64,000 nucleotides of DNA from JAPOUP01 sp965199865 (lineage in GTDB: Bacteria > Pseudomonadota > Alphaproteobacteria > Rhodobacterales > Rhodobacteraceae), in NCBI GenBank assembly GCA_965199865.1, contig CBDATU010000011.1, positions 806,001-870,000 of the forward strand, given 5' to 3'. A model generated the notes under the pieces. That model ran no database searches and was not told the DNA's origin. It saw only the letters and a list, made by a program, of their open reading frames with translations. Position 1 is the first letter of the stretch. Each line of letters begins with the position of its first letter. Shown here piece by piece: positions 1 to 9,207 of the stretch. The position numbers and the translations under genes were made by a program.

Positions 1-2
1 CA

Positions 3-866
3 ATCTGCATTGGGTGCGCTGGCTCGTACGGACCCGGGCCAGCCAGGTTCATTGCAATATGGGACCTGATGGGCAAGCTCGCGGGCAAACCGGTCTTCAA
101 GCTCCTGGGCGAGCGCACCAAGGAAAGGATCCCTGTCTATTGCTCGAAACTCTACTCCGGTCCGATCGAGGTGATGCAGAAAGAGGCCGAAGCGGCCAGG
201 ACGGCCGGCCACAACGCCTACAAGATGCGGTTTGGCTGGGGTCCCAGGGATGGCATGGCGGGCATGCGTGAGAACCTCATGCGTGTCGAGGCGGTGCGCG
301 AGGTCATCGGATATGATGCTGACCTCATGCTGGAATGCTACACGGGCTGGAATCTCGATTACACTAGGCGCATGTTGCCGAAACTGGTGAAATTTGAGCC
401 GCGCTGGCTGGAAGAGCCCGTCATCGCGGATGACATGGAAGGTTATGCCGAGCTCAACGCGATGAATATAGTTCCAATCTCGGGCGGCGAGCACGAGTTC
501 AGCGTCATCGGCTGCAAGGATTTGATCCTGAAAAAAGCTGCGAGCGTGCTGCAATACGACACCAACCGCGTCGGCGGCATCACGGCGGCCCAGAAGATCA
601 ATGCCATCGCCGAGGCGTGCCAGCTTCCGGTGATCCCGCATGCAGGCCAGATGCATAATTATCATCTGACGATGGCCAATACGAACTGCATGATCTCGGA
701 GTATTTTCCGGTCTTCGATGTCGAGGTCGGCAACGAGCTGTTCTACTACATCTTCGAAGGTGACCCGGACGCGGTGGACGGCTTCCTCCAGCTTGACGAT
801 GATCTGCCCGGGCTGGGCATCACGATCAGCGACAGGCACCTGCATCATTTCGAGATCACGGAGTAA
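3..866 (+). CDS. Enolase-superfamily sugar-acid dehydratase, L-rhamnonate dehydratase-like (5' end outside window)
   Basis: The reading frame is open from the window edge, so the N-terminal capping domain is cut off. The visible part starts with the family segment AIWDLMGKLAGKPVFKLLG and runs through the catalytic barrel: an AYKMRFGWG strand (KxR-type base motif), a metal-binding LMLECYTGW strand, WLEEPV, a GGEHE segment, and the HAGQMHNYH segment carrying the C-terminal acid/base histidine. GEHE and H-x5-YH resemble the rhamnonate dehydratase branch of the mandelate racemase family. Such enzymes remove water from an aldonate or aldarate to give a 2-keto-3-deoxy acid, using Mg2+. A DapA-type gene starts 5 bases downstream, followed by a semialdehyde dehydrogenase, so it probably catalyses the first step of that pathway. 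The exact substrate cannot be read from the sequence. Confidence 0.85.
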   Translation: MCIGCAGSYGPGPARFIAIWDLMGKLAGKPVFKLLGERTKERIPVYCSKLYSGPIEVMQKEAEAARTAGHNAYKMRFGWGPRDGMAGMRENLMRVEAVREVIGYDADLMLECYTGWNLDYTRRMLPKLVKFEPRWLEEPVIADDMEGYAELNAMNIVPISGGEHEFSVIGCKDLILKKAASVLQYDTNRVGGITAAQKINAIAEACQLPVIPHAGQMHNYHLTMANTNCMISEYFPVFDVEVGNELFYYIFEGDPDAVDGFLQLDDDLPGLGITISDRHLHHFEITE

Positions 867-871
867 CGCTG

Positions 872-1777
872 ATGTATTCTGGAATATGGCCTGTCGTCCC
901 AACGCCATTCCTTGGGGATGGCAGCGTAGACTACGACAGCATGAAGCGGGTATTGGACTTCACGATCGACTGCGAAGTCGATGGTCTTTGCATTCTCGCA
1001 AACTTCTCAGAGCAATTCCTGTTATCGGACGACGAACGGGAACAGCTGACCAGGCTCTGCCTGGAGCATGTTGCCGGGCGCACCAGGGTCATCGTCACGA
1101 TCAGTCATTTCGCGACGCGGATTGCGGTCGAGCGTGCCCGGCTGGCGAAAGATTGCGGTGCGGACATCGTGATGCTGATGGCACCCTATCACGGCGCGCT
1201 CCTGAAGGGCTCGCCCGAGGACACCTTCGAACAGTTCGCGGCTGTGGGAGAGGTGGGCATTCCCATCATGCTGCAGGACGCGCCGCTATCGGGCGTCGAC
1301 CTTCCGGTGCCCCTGCTGGTCAGGATGGCGCGGGACATAGAGATGCTGACGCATTTCAAGATCGAGTGCCCCCGTGCGGCAGACAAACTGCGGGCCTTGA
1401 TCGCCGAAGGTGGCGACGCGATAAAGGCGCCCTTCGACGGTGAAGAGGGCATCACGCTTCTGGCGGACCTTGATGCGGGGGCCACTGGTTCCATGACCAG
1501 CGCGACGATTCCGGACCAGATAAGGCCTGTCATCGGTCATTTTCTGGCGGGCGAGCGCGATAGGGCCATCGCCGCTTATGGTCGGGTGGCAATGGCAATC
1601 AATCATGAGAACCGGCAGTGCGGATGGCGCTCGGCCAAGGCCGCGATGCACGCCGGCGGGATCATCACATCGGATTACAGCCGCCATCCGATCCGCCCGA
1701 TGCATGCTGATACAACGAAACTTCTGCTCGACTTGATCCGGCCATTGGATCCGCTCGTTCTGAATTGGGGAAAATGA
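872..1777 (+). CDS. DapA/N-acetylneuraminate lyase superfamily aldolase or dehydratase
   Basis: This 301-residue protein has the length and fold pattern of the DHDPS/NAL family, whose members form a Schiff base with a 2-keto-(3-deoxy) acid. The likely Schiff-base lysine is K163 in THFKIECP, and the catalytic tyrosine is Y106 in APYHG. The usual GTTGE substrate-carboxylate motif near residue 45 is replaced by NFSEQF, which argues against dihydrodipicolinate synthase itself. It lies 5 bases after a sugar-acid dehydratase and its stop is one base from the next start, so the genes are surely cotranscribed. Because the next gene is an alpha-ketoglutarate-semialdehyde dehydrogenase, I infer that it converts a 2-keto-3-deoxy acid towards that semialdehyde (2-keto-3-deoxy-L-arabinonate or 5-keto-4-deoxyglucarate dehydratase type). 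Aldol cleavage is the alternative. Confidence 0.8.
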   Translation: MYSGIWPVVPTPFLGDGSVDYDSMKRVLDFTIDCEVDGLCILANFSEQFLLSDDEREQLTRLCLEHVAGRTRVIVTISHFATRIAVERARLAKDCGADIVMLMAPYHGALLKGSPEDTFEQFAAVGEVGIPIMLQDAPLSGVDLPVPLLVRMARDIEMLTHFKIECPRAADKLRALIAEGGDAIKAPFDGEEGITLLADLDAGATGSMTSATIPDQIRPVIGHFLAGERDRAIAAYGRVAMAINHENRQCGWRSAKAAMHAGGIITSDYSRHPIRPMHADTTKLLLDLIRPLDPLVLNWGK

Positions 1778-1778
1778 C

Positions 1779-3286
1779 ATGATCAAAGGGAAAAACCTGA
1801 TTGACGGTTCCTGGATGGGATCGGACAGGACAACCACTAGCGAGGATTTGGGCGGGCAGGCCTTCGCTTTGGCCACGTCCGCGCAGGTCGATCAGGCCTG
1901 TAAGGCAGCACGGCGCGATTTCCGGGCCTATTCTTCGAAGACGGGGAAGAAACGCGCGGATTTCCTGACCCGAATCGCCGAAGAGATCGACGTGTTGGGC
2001 GACGAGATCACCAAAACCGGTATGGCGGAAACCGGCCTGCCGGAAGCCCGCCTGGTCGGAGAGCGTGGCCGTACAACAGGACAACTGAAACTGTTCGCTG
2101 ATCTGATCCGGGATAACGGCCATCTCGATCAGCGTCACGATGTGGCCCTGCCGGATCGCGCACCACTGCCACGCCCCGACCTACGTCTGACCCACAAAGC
2201 CATCGGACCTGTTGTCGTCTTTGGCGCATCGAACTTCCCCCTTGCGTTCTCGACGGCGGGCGGAGATACGGCCAGCGCTCTTGCCGCCGGATGCCCGGTG
2301 ATCGTCAAGGGCACGGAGCCCATGCCGGGACGGCCGAACTGGTGGCGCAGGCCATTGCCAGGGCTATGGAGGTCTGCGGCATGCCGACGGCGACCTTTCA
2401 GATGTTGCAGGGTGCTGGGCGCGAGGTCGGGTCGGCTTTGGTTCAGCATCCCGAGATCACGGCCGTTGGCTTTACGGGTTCGCTGGCCGGTGGCCGCGCC
2501 GTTTACGATCTCTGCCATGCGCGCCCGAACCCGATCCCGTTCTATGGCGAGCTGGGGTCGGTGAATCCGATGTTCTGCCTGCCGGCAGCGCTTTCCAATC
2601 GAGCGAACGAGATCGGAACCGGGTGGGCCGGATCGCTGACCATGGGGGCCGGACAGTTCTGTACCAATCCGGGCGTTGCCGTGATGGTGAAGGGCGCGGG
2701 TGCCGAAGCGATGGAACGGGCCTGTGTGGCATCGCTACGAGAGGTCGGTGAACAGAAGATGCTTACCGACGGCATTCATGAAGCCTACCAAAGCGGTGTG
2801 GCTCAGTTTGCGGCTCTGATGGAAGAGATCGGAACCTGCGGAACTGCCATGAAGGACCGGCACGCCCTGCCAGCGCTGTTCAGGATTTCCGCCCGCGAAT
2901 GGATGTCAGACCCCGTTCTTCAACACGAGGTGTTTGGCGCGGTGGGGATCATCGTATTGGCGGACAACGTTGCCCAGATGATGGAACTTGCCGAAGCGCT
3001 GGAGGGTCAATTGACAGCGACGCTGCACATTGACGAGGATGATATGTCCCAGGCCGCAATGCTTCTTCCGGTTCTTGAAGAGAAAGCCGGGCGTATCCTT
3101 GCCAACGGATTCCCGACCGGTGTCGAAGTGTGCAGCTCGATGATGCATGGCGGGCCATACCCGGCATCAACCGACATGCGTGCCACATCTGTGGGTACAT
3201 TAGCCATTGCCCGCTGGCTTCGTCCCGTATCCTACCAGAATATGCCGCTTGATCTTCTACCGGAGCGGTTGAGACAGGTGGACTAG
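1779..3286 (+). pseudogene. Alpha-ketoglutarate-semialdehyde (2,5-dioxovalerate) dehydrogenase, frameshifted
   Basis: The two parts lie in different frames. Residues from 1779 to about 2310 give the NAD-binding half up to AAGCPVIVKG. From about 2311 the homology continues in another frame with HGAHAGTAELVAQ and runs to 3286. Restoring one C in the run at 2309-2312 joins them into a protein of about 502 residues, the normal length of this aldehyde dehydrogenase class. Visible motifs are FGASNFPLAFS, the GFTGS nucleotide loop, the general-base glutamate in GELGS and the catalytic cysteine in GAGQFCTNPG. The enzyme oxidises 2,5-dioxovalerate to 2-oxoglutarate with NAD(P)+, the last step of non-phosphorylating pentose and aldarate routes. 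It starts one base after the DapA-like gene. A sequencing or assembly error could mimic the lesion, but the adjacent regulator is also broken. Confidence 0.85.
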
Positions 3287-3308
3287 AAACCGGCAGGCAG
3301 GAGGTGCG

Positions 3309-4055
3309 ATCTCGAGCAACGATGGTCAGGCTTCCACCACGGTTTCGGCGGCGCAGGGCGCTTCGCTGAAAGACATTCTTGGCGATAGCGAAAGCCTCGC
3401 CAAACGCCCGAGCCTTGGGGAGGAGGCGGTCGAAAGACTGCATGAACTCATCCTGCTCGAAAAGCTGCCACCAGGGCTGGCTCTGAATGAGCGTGACATA
3501 TCGAAGAAACTGGGCATCAGCCGGACACCCGTAAGGGAAGCCATTCGGCAGTTGGAAATAGAAGGGCTGGCGACTTACTCCGAAACCTGACATCCATACG
3601 TGGCAGACCCGCCACTATCGCAGCTGTCGGACTGGCTGGATGTGCAGGGTGCCCTGGAAGGACTGGCAGGAGAACTGGCCTGTCAGAAAGCCACAGATGA
3701 AGAGCTGAAGAAGATCGCGGATTTACAGGATCTGATGGTGGATCTGGCCGAAAGCGAGGATCGCTATCGCCTCTTTGGCATAGACATGCAGTTTCACAAT
3801 GCAATTGTCGCAGCGGCGCACAATCCGGCATTGGCGGAAACGCACAGAACATTCAATGCGCGGCTCTGGCGTGCGAGGTTTGTCTCCGCCAGGCAAATGG
3901 CCAATCGGGCCATTCAGATACGTAAGCACCAGGATATTGTCGAAGCACTCCTGGCGCGCAACGGCGTCGCGGCATCCAGGGCATTGCGGCAGCACATGGC
4001 CAACGCGATCAGGAACATCGAACTCGCTTACGCCACTCGCAAACACGGACAGTAG
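3309..4055 (+). pseudogene. GntR-family regulator (FadR/FCD type), interrupted by an in-frame stop
   Basis: The frame from 3309 encodes a winged helix (RLHELILLEKLPPG, LNERDISKKLGIS, RTPVREAIRQLE), then meets TGA at 3588-3590, and continues in the same frame from 3591 as an FCD ligand-binding domain (VADPPLSQL, WLDVQGALEGLAGELA, MQFHNAIVAAAHNPAL, HQDIVEALLARN). CGA to TGA, a single transition, would explain the stop. The start is also unclear: a good Shine-Dalgarno AGGAGG at 3299-3304 is followed by ATC rather than ATG at 3309, and no ATG, GTG or TTG opens this frame. Full length would be about 248 residues, normal for the family. Such proteins repress sugar-acid operons and are released by a pathway intermediate, which fits its place after the three catabolic genes. 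A GTG at 3600 could still yield an isolated FCD domain. Confidence 0.8.
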
Positions 4056-5096
4056 GCGTTCGGCGCGACGCTGCGACGGCGCCTCGAGACGCGGGCATTC
4101 TCTACGGCAACTTTGGAATTGCGAAGTGGGGCAAGGCATTGGGACCGGCACGGCCGAAACGATTCATGTGCCAGGCGGAGGCGTGCTGAAGGGGACCAAT
4201 GATCCGGCCATCGCGGCAGATGGCGAAGAACCGCTGCGAAACACGAAAGCGCAACTGTTTCGCGTCGACGACCGATCGTCGTTTTGTGCGCTGTGTTGAG
4301 GATAACGGTTACCTCATTGAAGCAGGGAGTCCTGGAGAATCACTGGTGTTCGAAAGCCTGTTGCCGAAGAAGGATTCTGAAATGCGGTGACATTCCATGA
4401 ACGCGGACTCCTGATATCGTCGATACGGTGTCTCCTCGGTGACTCTTTAGCGGATTTTGCTTCAGACCGCAAAGTCAGGCGTTCCACACGCAATCGCATG
4501 ACTCAAATGTTCCGGGAAGCTCCTGCAGCAGACCCGAATCCAGCAGGCCACATCGCATCCGGGCTTACTGGCTGGGATCATGGGGGTTTGGCTGCGGCAC
4601 CGGACTGCGCGGGAGGGCGCGGATCCCATCACACGTTACCGAGAGCGAGCTGGACTTCGCCCGAGTCGCGCCACCGATGGCAGGAAATTCAGGATGCGCG
4701 GCGAGACCGCGAACACCAGCCACCCATTCAGGCATTTCGGTCAGGGACGGGGCCTATCCGCATGCATCTTCGTCTATGAGCGCCATCTCCTGTGGCATCA
4801 GTCGATGATCAGTACCTTCGACCGCGCATGCGCATATGGCATTGCCTGATACACAACGGTTTCGTCAGGAGTGATATCCATTCCACCAATGCCCAAAGGC
4901 ACATCGAAGCCGTGTTCAGCCTCACCTATCCGCTCGGGTTCTCCCTCCGCATCAAGAGCGTCGGCATGTCAATCCTCCACTGCCTCAATCCAGGGAACCG
5001 AGTGGACAAAAACTGGCAGATCAGGTCCGGTAGGATGATCGAACTGACATCGCCGGCTCCTCTTGCGCCAGCCAATGGACAGGAACCAATATCCTC
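4056..5096. other. Gene-poor stretch between the catabolic cassette and uvrA
   Basis: Apart from the hairpin at 4266-4285 I see no gene here. The open frames are short, unlike any family I recognise, and mostly overlap on both strands. It probably holds decayed sequence downstream of the broken regulator. Confidence 0.6.
4266..4285 (+). terminator. Rho-independent terminator-like hairpin after the sugar-acid cassette
   Basis: CGACGA and TCGTCG form a six-pair stem around a four-base loop (CCGA), followed directly by TTTT. It lies about 210 bases after the regulator stop, on the strand of the cassette. The stem is short and the T tract has only four bases, so the call is tentative. Confidence 0.45.
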
Positions 5097-7961
5097 TCAT
5101 TCAGCCGCCACGCGCCTTCCCGTGGATGCAAGCACCTGTTTCAGATACCGCCCGGTATGGCTCAAGGGATGCTCGGCAACGTCCTCCGGCGTACCTTCGC
5201 AGACTATCTCGCCACCAGCGTCACCTCCCTCAGGCCCAATGTCAATGATCCAGTCAGCGGTCTTCACCACATCCAGGTTATGCTCGATGACGATCACCGT
5301 ATTGCCCTGATCGACAAGCTCATGAAGTACTTCCAGCAGTTTGCGCACGTCCTCGAAGTGAAGGCCGGTGGTGGGTTCATCAAGTATGTACAGCGTCCGG
5401 CCCGTCGAGCGCTTCGAAAGCTCCTTCGACAGCTTAACCCTCTGTGCCTCGCCTCCCGACAGCGTCGTCGCCTGCTGGCCGACCTTGATGTAGTCGAGGC
5501 CCACCCGGTGCAGTGCATCCATTTTGTCCCGAATCATCGGCACAGCCCGGAAAAACCCCCGCGCCTCCTCGACCGTCATGTCAAGCACGTCAGCAATGGA
5601 TTTACCCTTGAACTTCACCTCCAGGGTCTCGCGGTTATATCGAGCGCCCTTACAGGTCTCGCAGGTCACATACACGTCTGGCAGAAAGTGCATCTCAATC
5701 TTGATGACGCCATCGCCCTGACAGGCCTCGCAGCGGCCACCCTTGACATTGAAGCTGAACCTTCCCGGTTTGTATCCTCGGGCCCTGGCCTCGGGCAAAC
5801 CGGAAAACCAGTCACGGATCGGGGTGAACGCACCGGTATAGGTGGCCGGATTGGAGCGTGGTGTCCTGCCGATCGGACGCTGGTCTATGTCGATCACCTT
5901 GTCGAGATGTTCCAGCCCCCTGATAGTCTCGCAGGGCGCTGGCGTCTGCCGTGCCCCATTGAGACGCATTGATGCGGTCTTGAACAATGTCTCAACGGTT
6001 AAGGTCGACTTGCCACCCCCGGAGACACCGGTAACGCAGATGAAACTTCCCAGTGGAAACCTTGCGTTCATCGACTTGAGATTGTTGCCGGTTGCTCCAG
6101 CGACAGTGATGGTCTTGCCATTCCCTCTGCGGCGGAAAGTCGGGATGGGGACCGTGCGGAAACCGGTGAGGTATTGACCGGTTATCGAAGCGGCAGCGGC
6201 AGCGATCTCCTCAGGTGCTCCCTGTGCCACGATACGCCCGCCATGCACGCCCGCACCGGGCCCGATGTCAATGACATGATCGGCTGTCCTGATCGCTTCC
6301 TCGTCATGCTCAACAACAATCACCGTATTACCCTGGTCACGCAAATTCTTTAACGTGTCGAGAAGGCGTCCATTGTCTCGCTGGTGCAGTCCGATCGACG
6401 GCTCGTCCAGCACGTAGAGCACACCGGTGAGGCCGCTGCCAATCTGGCTGGCAAGCCGTATCCGCTGGCTCTCACCGCCAGAAAGCGTTCCGGCGCTGCG
6501 GGAAAGCGTGAGATATTCCAGTCCAACATTGTTGAGAAACCCAAGCCGCTCACGGATCTCCTTGAGGACCGCCCGCGCGATTTCCTTTCTCTGGTCGGTC
6601 AGGACTGACGGCACGGTTTCGATCCAGGCAAACGCCTCCCTGATCGACATCCGAACGACCTCGCCCACATGTATCCCCCCGATCTTTACCGCAAGCGCCT
6701 CGTCTTTCAGCCGAAAGCCATTGCAGGCTCCACAGGGTCGATTGTTCTGGTAACGTTCGAACTCTTCCCGAATCCAGTTCGAATCCGTCTCGCGGTAGCG
6801 CCGCTCCATGTTGGGAATGACCCCCTCGAACGCACGGCTGACCTCGTAGACACGTCCGCCATCGTCATACCGGAACCTGATTTCCTCGTCGCCGGAACCA
6901 TACAGGAACACCTTCCGCACATGGCCCGGAAGGTCTTTCCACTTCAGGGTCTTGTCGAACCCATAGTGGAGAGCGATGGCGTCAATGGTCTGCAGAAGAT
7001 AGGGGGATTTTCCCTTGCGCCACGGAGCCAGCGCTCCATTGGCCAGCGCGATGCCATGGTCCGGCACCACAAGCCGCTCGTCAAAGAAAAGCTCCACTCC
7101 CAGCCCACCGCATTTCGGGCAGGCCCCGAAGGGCGCGTTGAAGCTGAAGAGTCTCGGCTCGATTTCGGGGATGGTGAAGCCGGAGACCGGACATGCGAAA
7201 TTTTCGCTGAAGGTTATCCGCTCTGGATCTCCTTCCGTCGGAGCCGTTTCGAAAATGGCAATCCCGTCAGCGAGATCAAGCGCGGTGCGGAAGGAATCCG
7301 CAAGCCTGGTCTCAAGGCCCTCGCGCACGACGATTCGGTCAACAACGGCGTCAATGTCATGACGGTACTTCCTGTCAAGCTTTGGCGGATCATCAAGATC
7401 ATGGAAGCTGCCATCCACCTTCACGCGCACGAATCCCTGCTTTCTCAGCTCCAGAAACTCCTTGCGGTATTCGCCCTTCCGATCCCGCACTATGGGAGCA
7501 AGCAGGTAACCCCGCGTGCCATCTTCCAGAGCCATTACCGCCTCGACCATATCCTGCACCTGCTGCGCCTCGATGGGCAGGCCAGTCGCAGGTGAGTAAG
7601 GTGTACCAACCCGAGCGAATAGCAGCCGCATGTAATCATAGATCTCCGTAACGGTACCTACGGTGGAGCGTGGATTTTTCGATGTTGTCTTCTGTTCGAT
7701 CGAAATCGCGGGACTCAGTCCGGAGATCTGGTCAACATCCGGCTTTTCCATCATGTCGAGAAACTGGCGTGCATAGGCGGAAAGCGATTCAACGTAGCGC
7801 CGCTGCCCTTCCGCATAAACCGTATCGAATGCCAGCGAAGACTTGCCGGATCCCGACAGGCCAGTGATGACAACCAGTTCATCCCGAGGGATGTCCACAT
7901 CAATGGACCTGAGGTTGTGCTCGCGCGCACCGCGCACCTCGATCTTCTTCATCTCCACCAT
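5097..7961 (-). CDS. uvrA: Excinuclease ABC subunit A
   Basis: This 954-residue ATPase is the damage-recognition subunit of nucleotide excision repair and loads UvrB onto DNA. It has two ABC modules: the first with GLSGSGKSS near residue 35 and a signature and Walker B region (SGGESQRIRLA, VLDEPSIGLH); the second with GVSGGGKST, LSGGEAQRVKL and ILDEPTTGLH. The C-terminal zinc finger is complete (CEACQGDG, then CETCKG). In the first finger the leading pair reads CPVSG, lacking one cysteine, while CPKCGG is present; I believe this is common in alphaproteobacteria. I chose the ATG at 7961, 5 codons inside a GTG-started frame, because GAAGGGAA sits just upstream at normal spacing. A LexA box and promoter precede it, so it should be induced by DNA damage. 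Confidence 0.98.
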   Translation of the reverse strand: MVEMKKIEVRGAREHNLRSIDVDIPRDELVVITGLSGSGKSSLAFDTVYAEGQRRYVESLSAYARQFLDMMEKPDVDQISGLSPAISIEQKTTSKNPRSTVGTVTEIYDYMRLLFARVGTPYSPATGLPIEAQQVQDMVEAVMALEDGTRGYLLAPIVRDRKGEYRKEFLELRKQGFVRVKVDGSFHDLDDPPKLDRKYRHDIDAVVDRIVVREGLETRLADSFRTALDLADGIAIFETAPTEGDPERITFSENFACPVSGFTIPEIEPRLFSFNAPFGACPKCGGLGVELFFDERLVVPDHGIALANGALAPWRKGKSPYLLQTIDAIALHYGFDKTLKWKDLPGHVRKVFLYGSGDEEIRFRYDDGGRVYEVSRAFEGVIPNMERRYRETDSNWIREEFERYQNNRPCGACNGFRLKDEALAVKIGGIHVGEVVRMSIREAFAWIETVPSVLTDQRKEIARAVLKEIRERLGFLNNVGLEYLTLSRSAGTLSGGESQRIRLASQIGSGLTGVLYVLDEPSIGLHQRDNGRLLDTLKNLRDQGNTVIVVEHDEEAIRTADHVIDIGPGAGVHGGRIVAQGAPEEIAAAAASITGQYLTGFRTVPIPTFRRRGNGKTITVAGATGNNLKSMNARFPLGSFICVTGVSGGGKSTLTVETLFKTASMRLNGARQTPAPCETIRGLEHLDKVIDIDQRPIGRTPRSNPATYTGAFTPIRDWFSGLPEARARGYKPGRFSFNVKGGRCEACQGDGVIKIEMHFLPDVYVTCETCKGARYNRETLEVKFKGKSIADVLDMTVEEARGFFRAVPMIRDKMDALHRVGLDYIKVGQQATTLSGGEAQRVKLSKELSKRSTGRTLYILDEPTTGLHFEDVRKLLEVLHELVDQGNTVIVIEHNLDVVKTADWIIDIGPEGGDAGGEIVCEGTPEDVAEHPLSHTGRYLKQVLASTGRRVAAE

Positions 7962-7992
7962 GAAGGTTCCCTTCACCTATCGGGCATGGAAC

Positions 7993-8021
7993 AGAATAGA
8001 CTGAGGCATTCGTGCCGTCAT
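7993..8021 (-). promoter_or_regulatory. Probable uvrA promoter
   Basis: On the minus strand ATGACG (8016-8021) and TATTCT (7993-7998) are separated by 17 bases, matching four and about four of six consensus positions. The start of transcription would lie about 25 bases before the uvrA ATG. The LexA box is just upstream. Confidence 0.45.
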
Positions 8022-8032
8022 CCACGGATTCA

Positions 8033-8047
8033 GAACTTACACCGAAC
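8033..8047. promoter_or_regulatory. LexA (SOS) box upstream of uvrA
   Basis: The sequence is GAAC, seven bases, GAAC (GTTC-N7-GTTC on the uvrA strand), an exact match to the LexA recognition pattern known for alphaproteobacteria. It lies 72 bases before the chosen uvrA start and just upstream of the likely -35 element. uvrA is a classic SOS gene, so motif and target agree. Confidence 0.8.
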
Positions 8048-8055
8048 ATCCACAG

Positions 8056-9207
8056 CTAAATTCTGCGCGCCGCACCCATAGCCAGATGGATGGCCGCGCC
8101 CGCGCAGAACACCAGGAAGAGCGCCATCATCAGCCCACCGTAACCGAACATCGCAACCGTTGCCAGCATGACCGGCGTTCCGACCGTGTTGCCAAGATTG
8201 CCGGTCTGCGCCAGACCTCCGTTGGCGAGAGCCCGATCCACCACGCGCTCGTTGAGCTGTGGAACGGCGGCGAATGTCGCCCCCTGCACCAACCCGAACC
8301 CGGCACCGAGGGCAAGTGCGAAGGCTGGGGACCCAGGTAGGACCGCCAGCATCAACGCAGCCGCTGCGCAAACGGCGAAGCCAATGACCACGACCGAAAC
8401 CGCCTCGATGAAGCGCAGCAGCAGAACACCGAGCGTCAACGACGACAGGATCGAAACCAGTGGCATCGCACCCAGAATGACGGCCCGCAAGGCTTCCGGC
8501 AGGAATGGTGGAAGCACGGTCAGAACGCCGATGTAGCAGATTGTATAGGACAGCCAGCCAAATGCAGGTGCGCCGATCCGGGGCGACGTGTATATCCGAC
8601 GATGCGCCAGAACCAGTTCCTTCAGCCTCGGCGTGCGCGAATCCGGTTCCATGGGTGGAAGATAGGCCCAGAGCGCGGCCGCGACAGCCGCCATATAGAC
8701 GGAATGCGCCAGCATGAGCGCCTCAAGACCGAGCGAATCGGCAAGCGGAAGGCCAGCCCAGGCCAGTATGGTGAACGAGACGCCAAAGAAGGTTCCCCAG
8801 AGCGTCAGCGTACGGCCGCTATCCTGCACGGTGCTGTTCTGGGCAATCAATGTAGGCGCAGCAACAACAACCGCGAGATGAACCGCGCCTTCCAAAATCC
8901 GGCTTGCCAGGAACAGGGGCATGGGTGGAAAAGTGGCCTGGAACGCCGAAATCACAGCCCCGCAGACCAGTGCCGCCAGAAGGGTTCGGCGATAGCCAAC
9001 CCGAGCGACGATCACACCCGCGACGACACCCAGCAGGATTCCTATGAATCCCACTATGGACACCGCAAATCCCAGCGCCGCACCTGCCTCGGGATAGAAC
9101 CCAGGCAGACGGTCGAACGTCACGCTAAGCTTGCCATATTGCGCGGCCGCAGCCAGCCCAGCGGCCCAGAGAAGCCACACAAGAGTCCAGTTGGTTCGGG
9201 TGGTCAT
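8056..9207 (-). CDS. Major facilitator superfamily transporter
   Basis: This 383-residue membrane protein has about 12 hydrophobic segments split into two halves by a charged central loop (about residues 185-210, LPPMEPDSRTPRLKELVLAHRR broken across the loop). The motif-A-like loop after the second helix is ARVGYRRT. It resembles the CynX/NimT-like or general MFS_1 families, but the sequence gives no safe substrate. It follows uvrA on the same strand with a gap of about 95 bases that contains the uvrA promoter, so the two are separate transcription units. The initiator ATG at 9207 sits in a typical short N-terminus (MTTRTNWTLVWLLW) leading into helix 1. Confidence 0.85.
   Translation of the reverse strand: MTTRTNWTLVWLLWAAGLAAAAQYGKLSVTFDRLPGFYPEAGAALGFAVSIVGFIGILLGVVAGVIVARVGYRRTLLAALVCGAVISAFQATFPPMPLFLASRILEGAVHLAVVVAAPTLIAQNSTVQDSGRTLTLWGTFFGVSFTILAWAGLPLADSLGLEALMLAHSVYMAAVAAALWAYLPPMEPDSRTPRLKELVLAHRRIYTSPRIGAPAFGWLSYTICYIGVLTVLPPFLPEALRAVILGAMPLVSILSSLTLGVLLLRFIEAVSVVVIGFAVCAAAALMLAVLPGSPAFALALGAGFGLVQGATFAAVPQLNERVVDRALANGGLAQTGNLGNTVGTPVMLATVAMFGYGGLMMALFLVFCAGAAIHLAMGAARRI

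Noticed and set aside
4860..4980. Transposase fragment (a frame with RSDIHSTNAQRHIEAVF resembles an IS1595-type end)
   Set aside because: The likeness covers about 15 residues only, with no terminal repeats or other transposase parts around it.
6669..7595. 308-codon plus-strand frame opposite uvrA
   Set aside because: It is antisense to a fully conserved coding region and resembles no protein.
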